From: Sphingomonas desiccabilis
GTDB taxonomy: Bacteria; Pseudomonadota; Alphaproteobacteria; Sphingomonadales; Sphingomonadaceae
Reading direction: 5' to 3'
DNA length: 64,000 bases
Assembly: GCF_004135605.1 (NCBI RefSeq)
Contig: NZ_SDPT01000001.1
Span: forward strand, 496,001 to 560,000
The notes beneath the pieces were generated by a model. That model searched no databases, was not told the origin of the DNA, and worked only from the letters and a program-made list of their open reading frames with translations. The number at the start of each line of letters is the position of its first letter. Within the stretch, counting starts at the first letter, position 1. Made by a program: the position numbers and the translations under genes. Positions 1-8,044 of the stretch are shown here, in pieces.

Positions 1-1
1 C

Positions 2-802
2 ACCAACATCTTTGCTGCCGGGGCTCCTGCCGGCGCTCCGAACTTCGGCTTCTGGGAAGCTCTGCAGCAGGGCGGTGCGATCGCCTGGACCGTGCTCGCC
101 ATCCTGGTGATCATGTCGGTCGGCTCGTTCTACATCCTGTTCACCAAGCTGTTCGAGCAGCAGAAGATCATCAACCAGGCGAAGCGCGTCCGCGCGACCT
201 TCTGGCAGTCGAACTCGCTGCGCGAAGGCGCCGCCAAGCTCGACAAGAACTCCGCATATCGCCAGATCGTCGACGACGGCCTCGCCGCCCAGGAGCAGCA
301 CGCCAAGCTGACTGATCCGGTCGAGGCGCATGACTGGCTGCACGGCTCGCTCGCGCGCTCGGAAGCCGCGATCAACTCGAAGCTCGGCGCGGGCCTCGCG
401 TTCCTCGCGACCGTCGGCGCGACCTCGCCGTTCGTCGGTCTGTTCGGTACCGTGGTCGGCATCTACCGCGCGCTGGTGAAGATCGGTGCCGCTGGCCAGG
501 CGGCCATCGGCGACGTCGCCGGCCCGGTCGGTGAAGCGCTGATCATGACCGCCATCGGTCTGGTCGTCGCGGTTCCCGCCGTGCTCGCCTACAACTGGCT
601 GCAGCGCCGCAACAAGTCGATCGCGGAAGACCTGTCGGCCTTCTCGAACGACGTGCTGGGCTTCCTGGCCTCGAACGGTGCGGTTCGCCCGGCGCTCGCT
701 TCGAAGGGCACCGTTGCTGCCAAGCCGGCCGTGACCGCCGCGAAGCCGGTGACGGGCACCACGACCGCCGGCCAGACCGGTGGCGTGCCGCCCCGTTCGT
801 AA
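2..802 (+). CDS. exbB: ExbB/TolQ/MotA-family proton channel protein, 5' end outside window
   Basis: This is the larger membrane subunit of the ExbB-ExbD motor, which passes proton-motive force to TonB for outer-membrane uptake. The frame is open from base 2 and 266 residues are visible; the true start lies upstream of the window. Three membrane segments can be read: one near visible residues 27-47 (AWTVLAILVIMSVGS), a pair of inner helices starting at LAFLATVGATSPFVGLFGT, and one starting at EALIMTAIGLVVAVP. The glycine/threonine-rich central segment is the family signature. The C-terminus is a Lys/Ala/Pro/Thr-rich tail. Two exbD genes follow at 68 and 28 bases, so this is one operon. TolQ is the main alternative, but two exbD copies and no tolA/tolB nearby favour ExbB. 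Confidence 0.9.
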   Translation, partial: TNIFAAGAPAGAPNFGFWEALQQGGAIAWTVLAILVIMSVGSFYILFTKLFEQQKIINQAKRVRATFWQSNSLREGAAKLDKNSAYRQIVDDGLAAQEQHAKLTDPVEAHDWLHGSLARSEAAINSKLGAGLAFLATVGATSPFVGLFGTVVGIYRALVKIGAAGQAAIGDVAGPVGEALIMTAIGLVVAVPAVLAYNWLQRRNKSIAEDLSAFSNDVLGFLASNGAVRPALASKGTVAAKPAVTAAKPVTGTTTAGQTGGVPPRS

Positions 803-870
803 GACGACGACACCCCGCCGGGCTCACCCCCGGCGGGACGACGTGACGAAAACGAGAATAGGATAGCCTT

Positions 871-1350
871 ATGGCGATGAGTGTTGGCGGCGACGGCTCC
901 GAAGAAAAGCCGCTTTCGGACATCAATACGACGCCGCTCGTGGACGTGATGCTGGTGCTCCTGATCATCTTCCTGATCGCGGTGCCGGTGGTGGTCCAGT
1001 CGGTGGAACTGCAGCTTCCGAAGGTGGAGTTCGAGCCGACGACGACCAAGCCTGAGAACGTGTCGCTCTCCGTGCGCGGCTCCGGCAACAGCTGTGAGGT
1101 GTATTGGAACCTCACGCCGGTCAGCAGCGGGGAACTCCGCGAGCGCGCGGTCAAGAAGCTCGAGGACGAGGTCGCACGTCAGGGCGGCCCGAACGCCCCG
1201 GGCGTCGAGCTTCCCGAGGTTCACATCCGCGGTGACGTGAACACCCCGTACCGCTGCATCGGCGGCACCATCTACACGATGCAGTCGGCTGGCTTCGCCA
1301 AGGTCGGCTTCATCTCGGAGCCCGAGCCGGGCGGCACGCCCCGTCTCTGA
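871..1350 (+). CDS. exbD: ExbD/TolR biopolymer transport protein, first copy
   Basis: This 159-residue protein is a single-pass inner-membrane protein with a periplasmic C-terminal domain and partners ExbB. The N-terminus has the family pattern SDINTTPLVDVMLVLLIIFL. It contains the membrane-embedded aspartate (LVDVMLVLL, near residue 28) that carries protons in this family. The periplasmic part contains two cysteines (SCEVYW near residue 70 and YRCIGG near 128), which ExbD proteins often lack and which could form a disulfide. An ATG two codons downstream is an alternative start; the first ATG has an AGGA element upstream. It lies between exbB and a second exbD. Confidence 0.9.
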   Translation: MAMSVGGDGSEEKPLSDINTTPLVDVMLVLLIIFLIAVPVVVQSVELQLPKVEFEPTTTKPENVSLSVRGSGNSCEVYWNLTPVSSGELRERAVKKLEDEVARQGGPNAPGVELPEVHIRGDVNTPYRCIGGTIYTMQSAGFAKVGFISEPEPGGTPRL

Positions 1351-1378
1351 TGCCGGCGTTTTCGAGGAGTAGTCTCAC

Positions 1379-1804
1379 ATGGCAATGAGTGGCGGCCGCG
1401 ATGACGGCGAGCCGATGATGGAAATGAACACGACGCCGCTGATCGACGTCCTGCTCGTGCTCCTCATCATGTTCATCATCACCATCCCAATCCAGACGCA
1501 TGCGGTGAAGGTGGATCTGCCCCAGCCCGACGACCGCAATGTCGTGACGGTAGACCCGCAAAAGAACAAGATTGCGATCACGGCAGACGGCGTCGTCACC
1601 TGGAACGGTGCGACGGTCGACGAAGTGACGCTGCGTCAGTATCTCGACCAGACTGCGGCGATGTCGCCGGAGCCGGAACTCCACTTCCAGCCGGACGCGA
1701 ATGCGCGTTACGACGTGGTGGATGGCATTCTGTCGATCATCAAGCGGTCCAACGTGACCAAGCTTGGGTTCGTCGGCAACGAGCAGTACCGCAACGACTT
1801 CTGA
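1379..1804 (+). CDS. exbD: ExbD/TolR biopolymer transport protein, second copy
   Basis: This is a second ExbD paralogue of 141 residues. It shows the same layout as the first: a short cytoplasmic N-terminus, MNTTPLIDVLLVLLIMFII with the conserved membrane aspartate near residue 20, then a periplasmic domain. An AGGAG ribosome-binding site lies 8-9 bases before the ATG. Unlike its neighbour it has no cysteine pair in the periplasmic part. Two unequal ExbD copies in one operon are common in sphingomonads and xanthomonads, where they serve large sets of TonB-dependent receptors. Whether the two form one complex or alternative ones cannot be told from sequence. Confidence 0.9.
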   Translation: MAMSGGRDDGEPMMEMNTTPLIDVLLVLLIMFIITIPIQTHAVKVDLPQPDDRNVVTVDPQKNKIAITADGVVTWNGATVDEVTLRQYLDQTAAMSPEPELHFQPDANARYDVVDGILSIIKRSNVTKLGFVGNEQYRNDF

Positions 1805-1837
1805 TCCGGCGCGCCGGACCAGCAAGCGATCGAGAAG

Positions 1838-1868
1838 CGCCCGCGCGGACCTCCGCGCGGGCGTTTTG
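1838..1868 (+). terminator. Rho-independent terminator after the exbB-exbD-exbD operon
   Basis: There is a perfect 11-bp stem (CGCCCGCGCGG at 1838-1848 with its complement at 1853-1863), a four-base loop and a TTTT run at 1864-1867. It begins 34 bases after the last exbD stop codon. Confidence 0.85.
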
Positions 1869-2445
1869 CTATCTGACGGGCCGCTGGACAGGCCTAGGCA
1901 CGGTTCGGTGCTGCGGGGAGGGAGCGGGGGTGGCCGGGACGCAGAGCCACCCTGAGGGGTGAGGAGCCGCCCCCCAGAGGCGAGGCGGCGCCGATGGGAA
2001 CCGGGCCCCTACACAGAGGGGGCGGGAGACAGGTGCTCGAATGTGCCAGCTGGTGCTCGGCCTTGCCGCGCCATCAGACGAGGGTGGGGACGGGCGCCCT
2101 CTTCGAAGCGCGACTGCGCGATCCGGAACTTACCCGGCCCGGGCTCGAGATCGGCGATCCTATGCTTCGCGCAGCCCGCGGCCGGAACTCCAACGATTGC
2201 AGATTACGCCGGTTGCGGAGTGCGACCAAGGCGCGCCGCTTGTGGCTGGCTTGCTCTTTGCCGCAGCGGGAAGGGTGTCACGGTCCAACCGCGCCGCTGC
2301 GGTTCGCTGGCTGTAGCGCCGTCCTGCACGTCCGTCGCCCTGGCAGGAATCCATGCAGCGGGACGGAACTCCCGTCCGGCGTCGGCCCGGGCGCGGAGCA
2401 ACACCGGTCGTTCGTCCTGAGCGGAAAGCCCGAGGGACGGTCTCC
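1869..2445. other. Gene-free stretch between the exb operon and dcd
   Basis: This 577-base stretch holds no coding region I can support. The open frames here have no plausible ribosome-binding site and no recognisable protein motif. Near its end (about 2408-2442) lies an imperfect palindrome around CGTTCGTCCTGAGC and CGAGGGACGG. It resembles the short dispersed palindromes found between genes in many alphaproteobacteria and sits just downstream of the dcd stop codon. Nothing else is recognisable. Confidence 0.5.
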
Positions 2446-3000
2446 TTATAGCCGCGGCAGGGTGACCCCGCGCTGTCCCATATATTTGCCCGCGCGATCG
2501 GCGTAGCTGGTCTCGCAGGGCTCGTTGCCCTTCAGGAACAGGAACTGGCACGCGCCTTCGTTGGCGTAGATCTTGGCTGGAAGGGGGGTCGTGTTCGAGA
2601 ATTCGAGCGTGACATGGCCCTCCCACTCGGGCTCGAGCGGGGTCACGTTCACGATGATGCCGCAGCGCGCATAGGTGGATTTGCCGAGGCAGATCACCAG
2701 CACGTCGCGCGGTACCCGGAAATATTCAACCGTCCGGGCCAGCGCGAAGCTGTTGGGCGGGATGATGCACACGTCCGTCTGGCGATCGACGAAGCTGTTC
2801 GACGCGAAGTCCTTGGGGTCTACAGTCGCCGAATCGACGTTGGTGAATATCTTGAACTCGTCCGCCACGCGCGCGTCGTAGCCGTAGGAGGACAGGCCGT
2901 AGCTGATGCAGCCCTCGCGCCGCTGAGCCTCGACGAACGGTTCGATCATGCGGTGCTCGACCGCCTGTTCGCGGATCCAGCGGTCGGAAAGAATCGCCAT
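2446..3000 (-). CDS. dcd: dCTP deaminase
   Basis: The enzyme converts dCTP to dUTP, feeding dTMP synthesis. The 184-residue length and the start [10 protein letters not shown] match the family. Recognisable family blocks are [13 protein letters not shown] (near residues 32-44), GKSTYARCG (near 110) with the conserved nucleotide-contact serine and arginine, the [14 protein letters not shown] block with the catalytic glutamate, and the C-terminal GKYMGQ motif. The frame stays open much further upstream, but the AGGGGGA element 5 bases before the ATG at 3000 and the family length fix the start. It is convergent with nothing and stands alone on the minus strand. Confidence 0.95.
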   Translation of the reverse strand: MAILSDRWIREQAVEHRMIEPFVEAQRREGCISYGLSSYGYDARVADEFKIFTNVDSATVDPKDFASNSFVDRQTDVCIIPPNSFALARTVEYFRVPRDVLVICLGKSTYARCGIIVNVTPLEPEWEGHVTLEFSNTTPLPAKIYANEGACQFLFLKGNEPCETSYADRAGKYMGQRGVTLPRL

Positions 3001-3198
3001 GGTGTCCCCCTGCTTTGGCAGGGAGCCTTTGCCGCCTTTGGTGGTCTGGGCAACCCCCGGCATGGCCGATCGATCAAGCGGGCGCGCCCGCGCATCCCGC
3101 CGCCCGCCGTCGGACCGGTTGCGCGGGGGAGCGGGAAGTGAGAGAAAAAGCACCGGTTCCTCGGGGCTTCGTCGCCATTGTGCACGAGAGGAGCGAGC

Positions 3199-3648
3199 AT
3201 GTTGCAACGCCTTCAGGATCATCACGGCTGGATTCTGGCGCTGCTCAAGGAGGGTGAGCCGTTTCTTCGCGATCCGCAGTTGCGCCCGTCCGCGGCCTTC
3301 CTGGCGACCCGCCGCAGCGCGATGGGGCGGCTGTTGACCTCCTATCAGCAGTTCATCCACCGCGAGGTCTTCGATCCGATCATTGCGGGCGGCGATCCCC
3401 GGGACGCCGCGCTCGCCCGGACGATGAAGATCGACTGCATCGAACTGACGGAGAGCTTCCGCGCCTTCCAGCGGCGCTGGATCGCAGAGGATGCGGTGGA
3501 GCGCTGGAGCGAATATCACCCCGCGGCCGTCCGCATGGTAGAGCGGCTGCAGCGCCACATCGTCGAGGTCGCAGCAATGGCGCGCGAGGTGTCGCTTCCG
3601 CAGCCTGCGGCGCCCGCGACCGGAACCGACCCTCAGGGCGAAGCCTGA
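3199..3648 (+). CDS. Hypothetical helical protein, possible four-helix bundle
   Basis: I do not recognise this 149-residue protein with certainty. It is almost wholly alpha-helical and soluble, with no signal peptide or membrane segment. Histidines and acidic residues recur along the helices (DHHGW near residue 9, FIHREVF near 56, RHIVEVA near the end), a spacing that recalls hemerythrin-like four-helix bundles, though I cannot verify all metal ligands. The tail is proline/alanine-rich. The ATG at 3199 is chosen because GAGGAG lies 6-7 bases upstream; an in-frame start seven codons earlier lacks one. It stands just upstream of the SRP RNA and dnaX. Confidence 0.6.
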   Translation: MLQRLQDHHGWILALLKEGEPFLRDPQLRPSAAFLATRRSAMGRLLTSYQQFIHREVFDPIIAGGDPRDAALARTMKIDCIELTESFRAFQRRWIAEDAVERWSEYHPAAVRMVERLQRHIVEVAAMAREVSLPQPAAPATGTDPQGEA

Positions 3649-3712
3649 TCGCCACGACCCCGCAGAATGACGCCGGGCTTGCCACGGGGCCGGGCCTTGT
3701 CCATATGGCGCG

Positions 3713-3803
3713 CGGGAGTCGGGCGGACGGTGCCGTCGCCAACCCGGTCAGGTCCGGAAGGAAGCAGCCGCAACGATTCCGTACCGGGTCGTTCCGGCTC
3801 CCA
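3713..3803 (+). ncRNA. ffs: Signal recognition particle RNA (4.5S/SRP small type)
   Basis: The hallmark SRP RNA apex, GGTCAGGTCCGGAAGGAAGC, is present intact at about 3756-3775; it contains the GGAA tetraloop and the asymmetric loop that bind the Ffh M domain. Flanking bases pair: GGGAGTCGG at 3714-3722 with CCGGCTCCC at 3794-3802 (one G-U). This gives a hairpin of about 91 nt, the size of the small bacterial form. The gene lies just upstream of dnaX, as in many bacteria. Its partners Ffh and FtsY are also encoded in this window. The exact ends are estimated from the terminal stem. Confidence 0.93.
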
Positions 3804-3905
3804 CCTCAACCCGTCGCTGGTTCCTTGCCGGAAGGCGTCGCAAGCCTCCTCTTTGCAGCCCGCGGCTTCGACAGCCGCCGCGCGAGCCGCTAAGGATCGG
3901 CCGAC

Positions 3906-5588
3906 ATGTCCGATTCCTTCCTAGACCTGGGCGAGACGCCGCAGCCCGCCGCTAAGGCGGACGCCTATCGGGTGCTGGCCCGCAAATACCGGCCGCAGAC
4001 CTTTTCCCAGCTGATCGGCCAGGACGCGATGGTCACGACGCTGGGAAATGCGATCAAGCGCGACCGGCTGGCCCATGCTTTCCTGCTCACCGGGGTACGC
4101 GGGGTCGGCAAGACCTCCACCGCGCGGCTGATCGCCAAGGCGCTCAACTGCATCGGTCCGGACGGGCAGGGTGGCCCCACCATCGACCCTTGCGGGGTGT
4201 GCGAGCCGTGCCGCGCGATCGCCGAGGGGCGCCACATCGACGTGATCGAGATGGACGCCGCCAGCCACACCGGCATCGACGACATCCGCGAGATCATCGA
4301 GGCATCGCGCTATGCGGCGGTGTCGGCGCGCTACAAGATCTACATCATCGACGAAGTCCACATGCTGTCGAAGGCGGCCTTCAACGGCCTGCTCAAGACG
4401 CTGGAGGAGCCGCCCGGCCATGTGAAGTTCCTGTTCGCCACGACCGAGGTGAACAAGGTGCCGGTGACGGTGCTGTCGCGCTGCCAGCGGTTCGACCTGC
4501 GCCGCATCCCCGCCGAACTGCTCGCCGGGCATTTCGCGCATGTGGTGGCGGCCGAAGGCTTCGAGGCGGAGCCCGAAGCGCTCGCGCTGATCGCGCGTGC
4601 GGCCGAGGGTTCGGCACGCGATGGCCTCTCAATCCTCGACCAGGCGATCGCGCACGCCGGCATGGAGGGTGAGGGCGTGCGCGCCGACGCGGTGCGGGCG
4701 ATGCTGGGGCTGTCCGATCGCGGCGCGATCCGCGAGCTCTTCCGGCTGCTGCTCGCCGGGGAGGCGGCACCGGCGCTCGCGGCGTTGCGCGGCCAGTACG
4801 ACCTGGGTGTCGATCCGCAGGCGGTGCTGCGCACCCTGCTGGAGACGGTACATGGCGTGACGCTTGCCAAGGTGGGGGCCGCTCCGCCGGCCGGGCAGTC
4901 GGCGGAGGAGCGCGAGGCGCTTGGCCATTGGGCCGAGTCGCTGTCCTTTTCCATGCTCCACCGGTTGTGGCAGCTGCTGCTGAAGGGGCATGACGAGGTC
5001 GCGCGCGCGGCGCTGCCGATCGAAGCCTGCGAGATGGCGCTGCTGCGCGTGATCCATGCGTCGAGCCTGCCGGACCCGGGCGAACTCGCACGGGCGCTGG
5101 CGGAAGGGCGTGGACCGGCGCTGCCCGCCGGGGGCCCGCCGCACGGCGCCAGTGCACCCGCGCCTGCGGAGGCGCCGGTCGCGGCCGCCGAGCCGGAGCC
5201 AGCACCGCCGGCGCTGCCCGACAGCGTGGAGGCGATCGCCGATCTGCTGGAGAAGCACGGCCGCCACACCCTGCAGGTGCAGGTCCGCAACCATGTCCGC
5301 CCGATCCGCCTGGAGCCGCCGGAGCTCGAAATGTCCGGCGCACGGCCGTTGCCGACGGACTTCACCCGCGACCTGGGCCTGGCGCTTCGCGAGATCACCG
5401 GCCAGACGTGGAGCATCCTGATCGGCGAGGGGGCAGGGAACCCGACGCTGCGCGAAACGCTGGCGGCACAGGCCGAGGCGGAGCGCGCGGAGATACTGGC
5501 GTCGCCCCTGGTGGTGGCGGCCATGGCAGCCTTTCCGGGCGCCGAACTCGATCACTGGAAACGCAAGGACGGGAGCATCGCTCGATGA
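3906..5588 (+). CDS. dnaX: DNA polymerase III subunit gamma/tau
   Basis: This 560-residue protein is the ATPase core of the clamp loader, which loads the sliding clamp and couples polymerases at the fork. Visible features are the Walker A GVRGVGKTST (residues 63-72), four zinc-ligand cysteines (82, 96, 99, 102), the DEVH Walker B box (149-152) and the arginine-finger region SRCQRF. Beyond about residue 370 comes a Pro/Ala/Glu-rich linker and then a tau-type C-terminal domain. I see no obvious slippery A/T-rich frameshift site in this GC-rich gene, so a separate gamma form, if made, would need another mechanism. The stop codon overlaps the next gene's ATG (ATGA). Confidence 0.95.
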   Translation: MSDSFLDLGETPQPAAKADAYRVLARKYRPQTFSQLIGQDAMVTTLGNAIKRDRLAHAFLLTGVRGVGKTSTARLIAKALNCIGPDGQGGPTIDPCGVCEPCRAIAEGRHIDVIEMDAASHTGIDDIREIIEASRYAAVSARYKIYIIDEVHMLSKAAFNGLLKTLEEPPGHVKFLFATTEVNKVPVTVLSRCQRFDLRRIPAELLAGHFAHVVAAEGFEAEPEALALIARAAEGSARDGLSILDQAIAHAGMEGEGVRADAVRAMLGLSDRGAIRELFRLLLAGEAAPALAALRGQYDLGVDPQAVLRTLLETVHGVTLAKVGAAPPAGQSAEEREALGHWAESLSFSMLHRLWQLLLKGHDEVARAALPIEACEMALLRVIHASSLPDPGELARALAEGRGPALPAGGPPHGASAPAPAEAPVAAAEPEPAPPALPDSVEAIADLLEKHGRHTLQVQVRNHVRPIRLEPPELEMSGARPLPTDFTRDLGLALREITGQTWSILIGEGAGNPTLRETLAAQAEAERAEILASPLVVAAMAAFPGAELDHWKRKDGSIAR

Positions 5589-5908
5589 AGGACCTCAACG
5601 ACATCATGGCCATGGCGCAGAATGTGCAGGCCGAGCTGGAAAAGGCGCAGGCCAGCCTCGACGCGATCGAGGTCGAGGGCCAGTCCGGCGGCGGGCTGGT
5701 GAAGATCCGCGCCTCGGCAAAGGGCCGAATCATCGGCGTGGACCTCGACGATTCGCTGCTGCAACCCAGTGAAAAGCAGATGCTGGAAGACCTGATCGCC
5801 GCTGCCCTGAACGACGCACGCGCCAAGGCGGACGCCGCCAGCCAGGGCGAGATGGCCAAGCTCACGAGCGGCATGCCGCTGCCCCCGGGCTTCAAGCTGC
5901 CGTTCTGA
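5585..5908 (+). CDS. ebfC: YbaB/EbfC family nucleoid-associated protein
   Basis: This 107-residue DNA-binding protein belongs to the small homodimeric family that sits next to dnaX in very many bacteria. The N-terminal helix contains MAMAQNVQAELEKAQ, followed by the G-rich strand SGGGLVKIRASAKG and the hydrophobic GVDLDDSLL segment. The C-terminal tail MPLPPGFKLPF is also typical of the family. It starts within the dnaX stop codon (ATGA overlap), which indicates translational coupling. The role in binding or protecting nucleoid or replication DNA is inferred from the family. Confidence 0.92.
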   Translation: MKDLNDIMAMAQNVQAELEKAQASLDAIEVEGQSGGGLVKIRASAKGRIIGVDLDDSLLQPSEKQMLEDLIAAALNDARAKADAASQGEMAKLTSGMPLPPGFKLPF

Positions 5909-5935
5909 TCGGGCAGGTAGCCGCGGGACGGCTCG

Positions 5936-5978
5936 GGAACTTTCGTTTCGAAGGCGGAGTTAATCCGCATTCGAAACG
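5936..5978 (+). promoter_or_regulatory. Candidate EcfG-type promoter with a strong inverted repeat
   Basis: A GGAAC box at 5936-5940 is followed after 17-18 bases by AGTT at 5958-5961, close to the alphaproteobacterial general-stress consensus GGAAC-N16/17-CGTT. Overlapping it is a perfect 9-bp inverted repeat (CGTTTCGAA 5944-5952 with its complement 5970-5978) that encloses a second 5-bp repeat (GCGGA/TCCGC) and a GTTAA loop. This could be an operator or an mRNA hairpin. It lies just upstream of a small membrane protein gene. It is a pattern match only. Confidence 0.4.
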
Positions 5979-5994
5979 GAAGGGAGTGAATGCC

Positions 5995-6267
5995 ATGTCT
6001 GACGATCGCATCGATACGACGACGACCACCACGGGCGCTGCGCCCCACACCACGGTCGTGGAACGCCGCAGCGGCGGCGGCGGCACTGCGCTTCTCGCCA
6101 TCGTGCTGCTGATCGCGGTGCTGATCGGCGGCTATTTCCTGCTGCGTGCCAGCAACAACGACACGATCCAGACCGAGGCGGTCGCGGGCGCGGCCAAGAG
6201 CGTCGGCGATGCGGCCGACAAGGCCGGCAGCGCGGTGAGCGACGCCGCGGACGGCGAAACCAAGTAA
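5995..6267 (+). CDS. Small single-pass membrane protein, function unknown
   Basis: This 90-residue protein is unrecognised. It has a Thr-rich hydrophilic N-terminus, a glycine run, one clear membrane helix (ALLAIVLLIAVLIGGYFLL, about residues 32-50) and a C-terminal Ala/Asp/Lys-rich repeat-like segment (KSVGDAADKAGSAVSDAADG) of the kind seen in small stress-associated proteins. The ATG at 5995 has GGGAG about 9 bases upstream; a GTG three codons earlier is possible. A candidate EcfG promoter and a strong inverted repeat precede it, which suggests stress control. It is convergent with mtgA. Confidence 0.7.
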   Translation: MSDDRIDTTTTTTGAAPHTTVVERRSGGGGTALLAIVLLIAVLIGGYFLLRASNNDTIQTEAVAGAAKSVGDAADKAGSAVSDAADGETK

Positions 6268-6286
6268 TGTTGACGGACGCCTGACC

Positions 6287-6991
6287 TCAGCGGAGGCAGG
6301 CGTCCAGTTCCTGCCGGCGCACCACGCCCACGCGCGCGGCGATGGTGTTGCCGTGCCGGCGGGTGAAGCCGTGCGGCGCGATCGCTGCGCGCTTCTTGGG
6401 CAACGGCAGCACCGCGGCGATCCGTGCCGCTTCCGAGGGTGAAAGCACATCGGCCCCGTGCTTGAAGTAGCGGCGGGCGCCAGCCTCGACACCATAGGTG
6501 CCGATGCCGGTTTCGGCGACGTTGAGGTACACCTCCATGATCCGCCGCTTGCCCCAGATGTTCTCGATCAGCAGCGTGAACCACGCTTCCAGCGCCTTGC
6601 GGACATAGCCGCCGCCCTGCCACAGAAAGACGTTCTTCGCCGTCTGCTGGCTGATCGTGGAGCCGCCGCGGATGCGCCCGCCGCGCGCGTTGCGCTTCGC
6701 GGCGTCGGCAATGGCGTCGAAGTCGAAGCCGCTGTGGGAGCAGAAGCCGGAGTCCTCGCCGGCGATGACGGCGCGCGCCATGTCGGGATCGATGCGGGAG
6801 AGCGGGCGCCAGGACTTGGTGACGCCGTGGCCCGTGAAGACGTCCCCCAGCATTGTCCAGGTGATGGGAACGGGTACGAAGCGGTAGACCACCGTCATCG
6901 CGACGGAGAGGGCCACGAACCCCAGCACGAGCTTGACGAGCCACCCCAGCAGGCGGCGGACGGGCGATCGGGTTCGGACTGCGGCGACCAT
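6287..6991 (-). CDS. mtgA: Monofunctional biosynthetic peptidoglycan transglycosylase
   Basis: This 234-residue glycosyltransferase (GT51) polymerises lipid II into glycan strands on the outer face of the inner membrane. One N-terminal membrane anchor (LGWLVKLVLGFVALSVAMTV) is followed by the GT51 motifs: EDSGF with the catalytic glutamate, GGSTISQQTAKN, and KRRIMEVYLNVAETG. No transpeptidase domain follows, so it is the monofunctional type. It is convergent with the small membrane gene upstream and lies downstream of rpoH, 95 bases away. It may be transcribed alone. Confidence 0.94.
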   Translation of the reverse strand: MVAAVRTRSPVRRLLGWLVKLVLGFVALSVAMTVVYRFVPVPITWTMLGDVFTGHGVTKSWRPLSRIDPDMARAVIAGEDSGFCSHSGFDFDAIADAAKRNARGGRIRGGSTISQQTAKNVFLWQGGGYVRKALEAWFTLLIENIWGKRRIMEVYLNVAETGIGTYGVEAGARRYFKHGADVLSPSEAARIAAVLPLPKKRAAIAPHGFTRRHGNTIAARVGVVRRQELDACLR

Positions 6992-7086
6992 GGCCGACAG
7001 CTAGAGCGAAGCGAGCCGGATTGGAACCGCCCGCGCGACGCTTGGAGCCGATCGGGGACGCGCCGCGGTGGCGCGCCCCGAAAGGT

Positions 7087-7992
7087 TCAGGCGGTGGCGA
7101 GCAGGCGCTTGTCGCCGGCTAGGCGCATCATCGCCTTTTGCAGCTTCTCGAACGCGCGCACCTCGATCTGGCGGACGCGCTCGCGGCTCACGCCATAGAC
7201 CTGGGAAAGTTCCTCCAGCGTCTTGGGATCGTCGGTCAGGCGCCGCTCGGTCAGGATGTGCTTCTCGCGGTCGTTCAAGTCGTCCATCGCCTCGACCAGC
7301 ATGCCGTGGCGGACGTCGGCTTCCTGCGCGTCGGCGACGCGCTCGTCCTGGAGCGGGCCTTCGTCGGCCAGCCAATCCTGCCACTGGCTCTCGCCATCCT
7401 CGCGCATGGGCACGTTGAGCGAGGTGTCGCCGCCCATCGCCATGCGGCGGTTCATGGAGGTGACCTCGTCCTCGGTCACGCCCAGGTCGGTCGCGATCTT
7501 GGCGAGATGCTCGGGGCTGAGGTCGCCGTCCTCGAACGCATCGAGCTTGGACTTCATGCGCCGCAGGTTGAAGAACAGCTTCTTCTGCGCCGCGGTGGTG
7601 CCCATCTTCACGAGCGACCAACTGCGCAGGATGAATTCCTGGATCGAGGCGCGGATCCACCACATCGCATAGGTGGCGAGGCGGAAGCCCCGGTCCGGCT
7701 CGAACTTCTTGACGCCCTGCATCAGGCCGATGTTCCCTTCCGAGATCAGCTCGGACACGGGCAGGCCATAGCCGCGATAGCCCATCGCGATCTTGGCCAC
7801 GAGCCGCAGGTGGCTGGTCACCAGCTGCGCCGCAGCCTCGGTGTCGCCATGCTCCTGGAACCGCTTCGCGAGCATATATTCCTGCTCGGGGGCCAGGATC
7901 GGAAACTTCCGGATCTCCGACAGGTAGCGGTTGAGGCTCGCTTCGCCGCCCAGTGCGGGAATCGTCGCGGGGACGTTGCTGCCGCTAGCCAT
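7087..7992 (-). CDS. rpoH: RNA polymerase sigma-32 factor (heat-shock sigma)
   Basis: The 301-residue protein carries sigma region 1.2/2 (LNRYLSEIRKFPILAPEQE near residue 20, then the 2.4 segment ATYAMWWIRASIQEF), the RpoH box QKKLFFNLRR typical of heat-shock sigma factors, and region 4 (GVSRERVRQIEVRAFEKL). It directs heat-shock gene transcription. Alphaproteobacteria often have two RpoH paralogues; which one this is cannot be settled from the window. The intergenic space to rluD on the same strand is 52 bases. No clear RNA thermometer could be identified by eye in that short leader. Confidence 0.95.
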   Translation of the reverse strand: MASGSNVPATIPALGGEASLNRYLSEIRKFPILAPEQEYMLAKRFQEHGDTEAAAQLVTSHLRLVAKIAMGYRGYGLPVSELISEGNIGLMQGVKKFEPDRGFRLATYAMWWIRASIQEFILRSWSLVKMGTTAAQKKLFFNLRRMKSKLDAFEDGDLSPEHLAKIATDLGVTEDEVTSMNRRMAMGGDTSLNVPMREDGESQWQDWLADEGPLQDERVADAQEADVRHGMLVEAMDDLNDREKHILTERRLTDDPKTLEELSQVYGVSRERVRQIEVRAFEKLQKAMMRLAGDKRLLATA

Positions 7993-8044
7993 GATCGCTT
8001 CTCCCTTATTTGCGCAGGCTTTCCTCGAAAAGCGCGCGCCCAGC

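Noticed and set aside
1959..2506. Open frames of 150-170 residues in the gap after the exb operon.
   Set aside because: No ribosome-binding site, no motif, odd composition, and one of them runs into dcd on the opposite strand.
3001..3558. Extension of dcd far upstream in the same frame, giving a 370-residue protein.
   Set aside because: Family length is about 184 residues, the ATG at 3000 has an AGGGGGA site, and the extension overlaps an oppositely oriented gene with better coding features.
3906..5588. Programmed frameshift in dnaX to make gamma.
   Set aside because: There is no A-rich slippery run in the coding sequence near the expected position; only tau-length product is supported.
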